Positions 7,323-10,238 of a stretch of DNA of 10,238 nucleotides are shown piece after piece. Location of the stretch: assembly GCA_029554925.1 (NCBI GenBank), contig JAKPUV010000443.1, positions 1 to 10,238 of the forward strand. Direction: 5' to 3'. This DNA comes from Candidatus Hydrogenedentota bacterium (lineage in GTDB: Bacteria; Hydrogenedentota; Hydrogenedentia; Hydrogenedentales; CAITNO01). Made by a program: the position numbers and the translations under genes. Below the pieces are notes generated by a model. That model was not told where the DNA came from, searched no databases, and saw only the letters and a list, made by a program, of their open reading frames with translations. Positions within the stretch are counted from its first letter, which is position 1; each line of letters opens with the position of its first letter.

Positions 7323-8691
7323 TGGAAACGTCCTCCCCGGGCTCGGAGGCCGCCGGGGCCGCCTCCGCCGTCGTGTTCACCAAAACGAAGCGGGTCAGCG
7401 CGCCGCGCTGGACGAAAAGCATCACGAGGCGCGCCTTGCCGTCCCGAAGGCGCGCATAGGCCGCGTTGAAGGCCGTCAGTGTCGGGATTTCCTCCCCGTC
7501 CACCTGCAGCACAATGTCCCCCTGCTGGAGCCCGGCCACCGCTGCGCGCCCCCCGGGGTCCACCCCGGAAACCAGAATCCCCGTCCGCCGCTGCAGCTGG
7601 GCGCGGCGCGCGACCTCGGTGGTCACCTCGGACGCCGTGAACCCCCATTCCTCGAAGGCCTGCTGGCTCCCCCGCAGCGAGGTCTTCTCCTCGGCCACAA
7701 GGGAAACCTCCAGAGGCTCGCCGCCCCGAAGCAGGGTGAGCGTCGCGGTCTCGCCCACGGGCAGCGAGGCGATCCGCAGGCGCACGCCGGGCAGGTCCTC
7801 CTCGTACCGCGCGTGGACCCTGCGCCCGTTCACCGCCGTCAGAATGTCGCCGGGCTTGATCTCGGCCTCGGCGGCCGGCGAGAGCCGGTCCACGTCGGAG
7901 ATGATCACGCCCTCCTCGGACGTGACATCGCCCTTGGCCAGCATCTCCTGGAACTCAATGCCCAGCCATCCCCGCCGGACATGGCCGTTTTCGATGATGT
8001 CGGCCACAACGTCCTTGACGATGTCCACCGGAATGGCGAAGCCCACGTTCTCCGCGCCGGAAAGGACCCGCGCGTTGACGCCCACCACCTCGCCCCGCAG
8101 GTTGACCAGGGGGCCGCCGCTGTTGCCGGGGTTGATCGCCGCGTCCGTCTGGATCCAGTTGTAGTACGGGGCCTCCATGAGGCTCTTGTCAGAGAGGAAG
8201 CGGTCCGGCACGCTGACGATCCCCAGCGAGACCGACCGGGCGAGCCCGTGGGGGCTGCCCAGCGCCAGCACCGACTGTCCGGCCTCCAGCCTGTCCGAGC
8301 GGCCCATGCGCACGCTGGGCAGGGGGGAGTCCGTCTCCAGCTTGAGCACGGCGATGTCCGTCTCCACGTCCGTTCCCACCACCCGCGCCTGCACCTCGCG
8401 GTTGTCGCTCAGCACGCACTGGACCGAGGTGCTCTGCCCCGCCACATGCTCGTTCGTCACCACATACCCGTCGCGGGAGATGATGAACCCGCTCCCCATG
8501 ACGAGCATCTCCTTGCGACGCCCGGCGTCGAACACCTCCTTCACCGGGCGCACATGCACGATGGCCGGCGCCACCCGGCGCTTCGCCCGCAGCACCGCCG
8601 ACTGCCCGCCCCGGTCCAGGGTCGCGCATCCCGTCAGCACCGCCAGCCCGCACAGGGCCGCAATCCAGGCCGCGCAGATCCGTCTTTTCAT
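7312..8691 (-). CDS. Lipoprotein HtrA/DegP-family serine protease with two PDZ domains
   Basis: The protein has 459 residues. ATG 8691 has GGGAGG (8698-8703) six bases upstream and opens a lipoprotein signal, MKRR plus hydrophobic core and lipobox VLTGC with C22. The longer in-frame reading to 8826 would bury this signal and run into the upstream gene. The protease domain (about 35-235) has a complete triad: H82 in VVTNEHV, D112 in TDIAVLKL and S191 in NPGNSGGPLVN. PDZ1 (about 240-333) starts at RGWLGIEF; PDZ2 (about 345-440) contains GILVSGVDPGGRAAVAG. HtrA proteases degrade or refold damaged envelope proteins, using PDZ domains to bind C-termini and control activity. Most family members are soluble or have a membrane helix; a lipid anchor would hold this one on a membrane. 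It lies 88 bases after the G1P-dehydrogenase-like gene and overlaps the pseudo-HtrA start by 11 bases. Confidence 0.9.
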   Translation of the reverse strand: MKRRICAAWIAALCGLAVLTGCATLDRGGQSAVLRAKRRVAPAIVHVRPVKEVFDAGRRKEMLVMGSGFIISRDGYVVTNEHVAGQSTSVQCVLSDNREVQARVVGTDVETDIAVLKLETDSPLPSVRMGRSDRLEAGQSVLALGSPHGLARSVSLGIVSVPDRFLSDKSLMEAPYYNWIQTDAAINPGNSGGPLVNLRGEVVGVNARVLSGAENVGFAIPVDIVKDVVADIIENGHVRRGWLGIEFQEMLAKGDVTSEEGVIISDVDRLSPAAEAEIKPGDILTAVNGRRVHARYEEDLPGVRLRIASLPVGETATLTLLRGGEPLEVSLVAEEKTSLRGSQQAFEEWGFTASEVTTEVARRAQLQRRTGILVSGVDPGGRAAVAGLQQGDIVLQVDGEEIPTLTAFNAAYARLRDGKARLVMLFVQRGALTRFVLVNTTAEAAPAASEPGEDVSNER

Positions 8692-8697
8692 GCAAAA

Positions 8698-8703
8698 CCT
8701 CCC
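8698..8703 (-). promoter_or_regulatory. Ribosome binding site fixing the start of the HtrA lipoprotein
   Basis: GGGAGG on the minus strand, six bases before ATG 8691. With the lipoprotein signal it supports this start over the upstream in-frame ATG at 8826. Confidence 0.7.
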
Positions 8704-8719
8704 GTGCTTCCCCGCCCGC

Positions 8720-8752
8720 CGCCCATCGGGCGCGCCTGACAGGGAGCCTGTC
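8720..8752 (-). other. Two small hairpins between the G1P-dehydrogenase-like and HtrA genes
   Basis: CGCCC/GGGCG (8720-8724 with 8728-8732, three-base loop) and GACAGG/CCTGTC (8738-8743 with 8747-8752, three-base loop) lie in the 88-base gap. Neither is followed by a T-run. They might slow transcription or protect the HtrA end of a processed mRNA. I see no convincing promoter here, so read-through from the upstream gene is likely. Confidence 0.3.
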
Positions 8753-8779
8753 CTCCAACGAACACGCGCCGCGGACGCT

Positions 8780-9784
8780 TTATTGCGGGCGCGCCTTTTC
8801 CAGACCCGCCAGCACGGACTCCACAAACGCCGGGGTGATCTCGGCGGTGTGGACGATGCTGTAGAAGAAACTGTTCTTCTCGACGAAGGTCCGCAGCGTC
8901 GCCAGGGCGGTGCAGATCTCCTCCCGCGACGCGTCCGGGCACCAGTAGCGCAGCCCGCAGCGCCGGATCAGGTCCTCCGCCCACTCCGGGCGGTTCCCCT
9001 GGAGCCGCGACATGGCGAATATCCCCAGCCCCACCAGGTCGCCGTGCAGGAAATGCCGCCGCGTGAGGTGCTCCAGGGCATAGGCCACCAGATGCTCCGC
9101 GCCCTCCTCGGGCCGGCTGTTGCCGAACTCCGTGCAGAACTTCACCTCCCGCCGGTACAGGTCCACAATGGTGTCAATGCCCTTCGGCGTGACGTTGTAG
9201 ACCTCCTCCGCGTTGCGGTCCAGCTCTTCGAGGCATTCCTCCGCGAGGGCCGCCACCGCCGCGTCATACTTTTCCCCCGTCCGCTCATGGGCCAGACGCC
9301 AGTCAAAGAGCCCCGTGTGGATGCTCGCAATATCGCAGGCCCCCGCGCGGTTCAGCTCCGGCGGCGCCGCCTGCACCAGCCTGTAGTCCACCAGCAGCTC
9401 CTCCGGAAAGATGTCCCCGATGTACGTGACGGTCTTGTCCACCCGCACCGCGATCATGTTCGTCAGCGGCGCGTCCACCGAGATGATCGTCGGCACCAGC
9501 ACCATGCGGCAGCCCCGCTTCCACGCCAGATACTTCGCGAAGTCGCAGCACGACCCGCCCCCCACGCCCACCACCACGTCGCAGGCAGGCAGGTCGCGGT
9601 CCGCCGCCTCCAGCGTCGGCAGGTCCATGTCGTCCACAAAATGCACATGGTCCGGCTCCCAGGGCATCTGCGACTGGAGCAGGGCCCACGGGATCTCCAT
9701 CGAAACCGCCAGCACCCGGCCGGGGAGGCCTTTCAGCTCCTGGGCGGCACCAAACCCCGACGTGATCCCGGGCGACTTGTACAT
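8780..9784 (-). CDS. Glycerol-1-phosphate dehydrogenase-like oxidoreductase (iron-containing ADH/DHQ-synthase fold)
   Basis: The protein has 334 residues. ATG 9784 has AAGGAG (9794-9799) nine bases upstream; an in-frame extension to 10114 lacks conserved character. A nucleotide-binding loop VGVGGGS (72-78) is followed by LVPTIISVDAPLTN (96-109), placing D104 where glycerol-1-phosphate dehydrogenases have their conserved SxDG aspartate. Metal ligands are predicted as D151 (GACDIAS), H231 (EGAEHLVAY) and H247 (FLHGDLVG). FDWRLA (160-165) and NSRPEEGAEH (222-231) also match the AraM/EgsA/archaeal G1PDH branch as I remember it. That branch makes sn-glycerol-1-phosphate from dihydroxyacetone phosphate with NAD(P)H. 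Other members of the fold use polyols or cyclise sugar phosphates, so the substrate is open. No prenyl-transferase partner is nearby. The gene is first in a minus-strand run leading to HtrA and has its own candidate promoter. Confidence 0.78.
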   Translation of the reverse strand: MYKSPGITSGFGAAQELKGLPGRVLAVSMEIPWALLQSQMPWEPDHVHFVDDMDLPTLEAADRDLPACDVVVGVGGGSCCDFAKYLAWKRGCRMVLVPTIISVDAPLTNMIAVRVDKTVTYIGDIFPEELLVDYRLVQAAPPELNRAGACDIASIHTGLFDWRLAHERTGEKYDAAVAALAEECLEELDRNAEEVYNVTPKGIDTIVDLYRREVKFCTEFGNSRPEEGAEHLVAYALEHLTRRHFLHGDLVGLGIFAMSRLQGNRPEWAEDLIRRCGLRYWCPDASREEICTALATLRTFVEKNSFFYSIVHTAEITPAFVESVLAGLEKARPQ

Positions 9785-9830
9785 GCGCGGCAACTCCTTC
9801 TTTTGAAACCAAACGGCCAAACGAGCCGCG

Positions 9831-9836
9831 ATTTTA
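9831..9836 (-). promoter_or_regulatory. Candidate extended -10 for the G1P-dehydrogenase-like gene
   Basis: On the minus strand TGG precedes TAAAAT, an extended -10 form with five of six consensus bases. No clear -35 lies at the usual spacing, as is common with extended -10 elements. Transcription would begin near 9824, giving a leader of about 40 bases. Confidence 0.4.
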
Positions 9837-9857
9837 CCACGACCGGCCAAGGGACCG

Positions 9858-9946
9858 CCCGCAGGCGCGGGGATGACGGTTGTGGCGCGAAGGAAGAGGG
9901 CGCAGCAAGCGGTGCCCCTACGGGCAAATGACTGGAGTATTCGCCC
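9858..9946. repeat. Three adjacent inverted repeats in the divergent gap
   Basis: Unit 1: CCCGC (9858-9862) with GCGGG (9867-9871), four-base loop, followed by GATGACGG. Unit 2: GGGCGC (9898-9903) with GTGCCC (9912-9917), one G-T pair. Unit 3: GGGCAAAT (9922-9929) with ATTCGCCC (9939-9946), seven of eight paired, nine-base loop. They fill most of the gap between the two candidate promoters. Units 1 and 2 resemble the kinds of short palindromes dispersed in many bacterial genomes (REP-like), but copy number cannot be judged from one window. Confidence 0.45.
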
Positions 9947-9966
9947 ATGCCCCTCGGAGCCCCGGC

Positions 9967-9996
9967 TTGGTTCGCCGCGGTGGCTTCGTGTACATT
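9967..9996 (+). promoter_or_regulatory. Candidate promoter for the FG-GAP protein gene
   Basis: TACATT (9991-9996) lies 26 bases before ATG 10023, with a weak TTGGTT (9967-9972) 18 bases upstream of it. Both hexamers are imperfect. The leader would be about 20 bases and would include the AAGGAA ribosome site (10008-10013). Confidence 0.28.
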
Positions 9997-10022
9997 GGGG
10001 GAAACAGAAGGAAGCCGGCCCC

Positions 10023-10238
10023 ATGAATCTCCTCGTTTGCCCGTTGCTGTGCCTGACGGCGGCCCTTTCCACGGTGCCGGAGCCGGAACATTGGGCGCAG
10101 CGCCTCTCCCACAACGACCCGAATCTTGTCGTGGACCTCGGTGTGGGGCTGTGGGCGCTCCCCCTGCCGATGGATTATGACGGGGACGGGGATATGGACC
10201 TGATGGTTTCCTGCGCCGACGTCCCCGCGCGGGGTCTG
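10023..10238 (+). CDS. Secreted FG-GAP/VCBS repeat protein, N-terminal fragment
   Basis: Only the first 72 residues are in the window. ATG 10023 has AAGGAA (10008-10013) nine bases upstream. Residues 1-17 form a short hydrophobic signal peptide (MNLLVCPLLCLTAALS), so the protein is exported. The first repeat is visible around residues 35-65: a run ending PLPMDYDGDGDMDLMVS, with the DxDGDGDxD calcium-binding loop typical of FG-GAP/VCBS beta-propeller blades. Such propellers bind calcium and serve in surface adhesion, polysaccharide binding or as parts of large extracellular enzymes. The DLGVGLWALPLPMDYDGDGD phrasing reminds me of large secreted proteins of Planctomycetota-like bacteria, which is memory, not a search. 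Rest of the gene and final function are unseen. Confidence 0.75.
   Translation, partial: MNLLVCPLLCLTAALSTVPEPEHWAQRLSHNDPNLVVDLGVGLWALPLPMDYDGDGDMDLMVSCADVPARGL

Noticed and set aside
5859..7469. 536-codon plus-strand open frame opposite the pseudo-HtrA gene
   Set aside because: Low-complexity H/R/G/P-rich product; the minus strand carries the signal peptide, HtrA domain and PDZ domains.
8177..9931. 584-codon plus-strand open frame spanning the HtrA start, the gap and the G1P-dehydrogenase-like gene
   Set aside because: Covers two well-supported minus-strand genes and an intergenic gap, shows no motif and has shadow-like composition.
9785..10114. N-terminal extension of the G1P-dehydrogenase-like gene to an ATG at 10114
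   Set aside because: Would add 110 residues across a repeat-bearing gap and the divergent promoter; ATG 9784 has a proper ribosome site and matches family length.

Overview
The window is GC-rich (visually around 65%), gene-dense bacterial DNA: seven genes on the minus strand and two on the plus strand, two of them cut by the window edges. The signs point to a Gram-negative bacterium. Two predicted proteins have lipoprotein signal peptides with lipoboxes, there is a periplasmic HtrA system, and the partial right-hand gene has a calcium-loop FG-GAP/VCBS motif behind a signal peptide. The style of the ROK-like and FG-GAP proteins suggests a Planctomycetota, Hydrogenedentota or similar lineage, but that placement is from memory and is tentative. 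I see no tRNA, rRNA, CRISPR array, insertion sequence, phage gene or plasmid gene.

Layout. Positions 1-1287 (minus) hold most of an atypical ROK-family sugar-kinase-like gene with an extra N-terminal region of about 155 residues. A divergent control region (1288-1486) follows, with candidate promoters both ways and a foldable leader on each side. Positions 1487-2101 (plus) encode a small membrane-anchored protein that looks like a bacterial relative of the GyrI-like protein TEX264. It converges on a two-gene minus-strand operon: a thiamine-diphosphate (ThDP) enzyme of the catabolic acetolactate synthase type (3580-5217), then an aldehyde dehydrogenase (2118-3557, GTG start, 22 bases downstream). 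Next upstream is an overlapping three-gene cluster: a lipoprotein HtrA protease with an intact triad (7312-8691), a secreted HtrA paralogue whose catalytic serine is replaced (5928-7322), and a small lipoprotein, probably helical-repeat (5372-5947). Upstream of HtrA lies a glycerol-1-phosphate dehydrogenase-like gene (8780-9784). A divergent gap (9785-10022) carrying three back-to-back inverted repeats leads to a secreted FG-GAP protein (10023 to the edge).

How the genes may work together. The ThDP enzyme and aldehyde dehydrogenase probably form one metabolic module in which a 2-oxo acid product or aldehyde is passed on and oxidised. The HtrA, pseudo-HtrA and lipoprotein cluster is probably an envelope protein-quality-control unit in which the inactive paralogue regulates or delivers substrates to the active one. 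The most unusual items are the pseudoprotease pairing, the TEX264-like protein, the G1P-dehydrogenase-like enzyme in a bacterium and the structured leaders. No complete new defence or mobile system is visible. All stretches without a gene are shorter than 300 bases; what they hold is listed.
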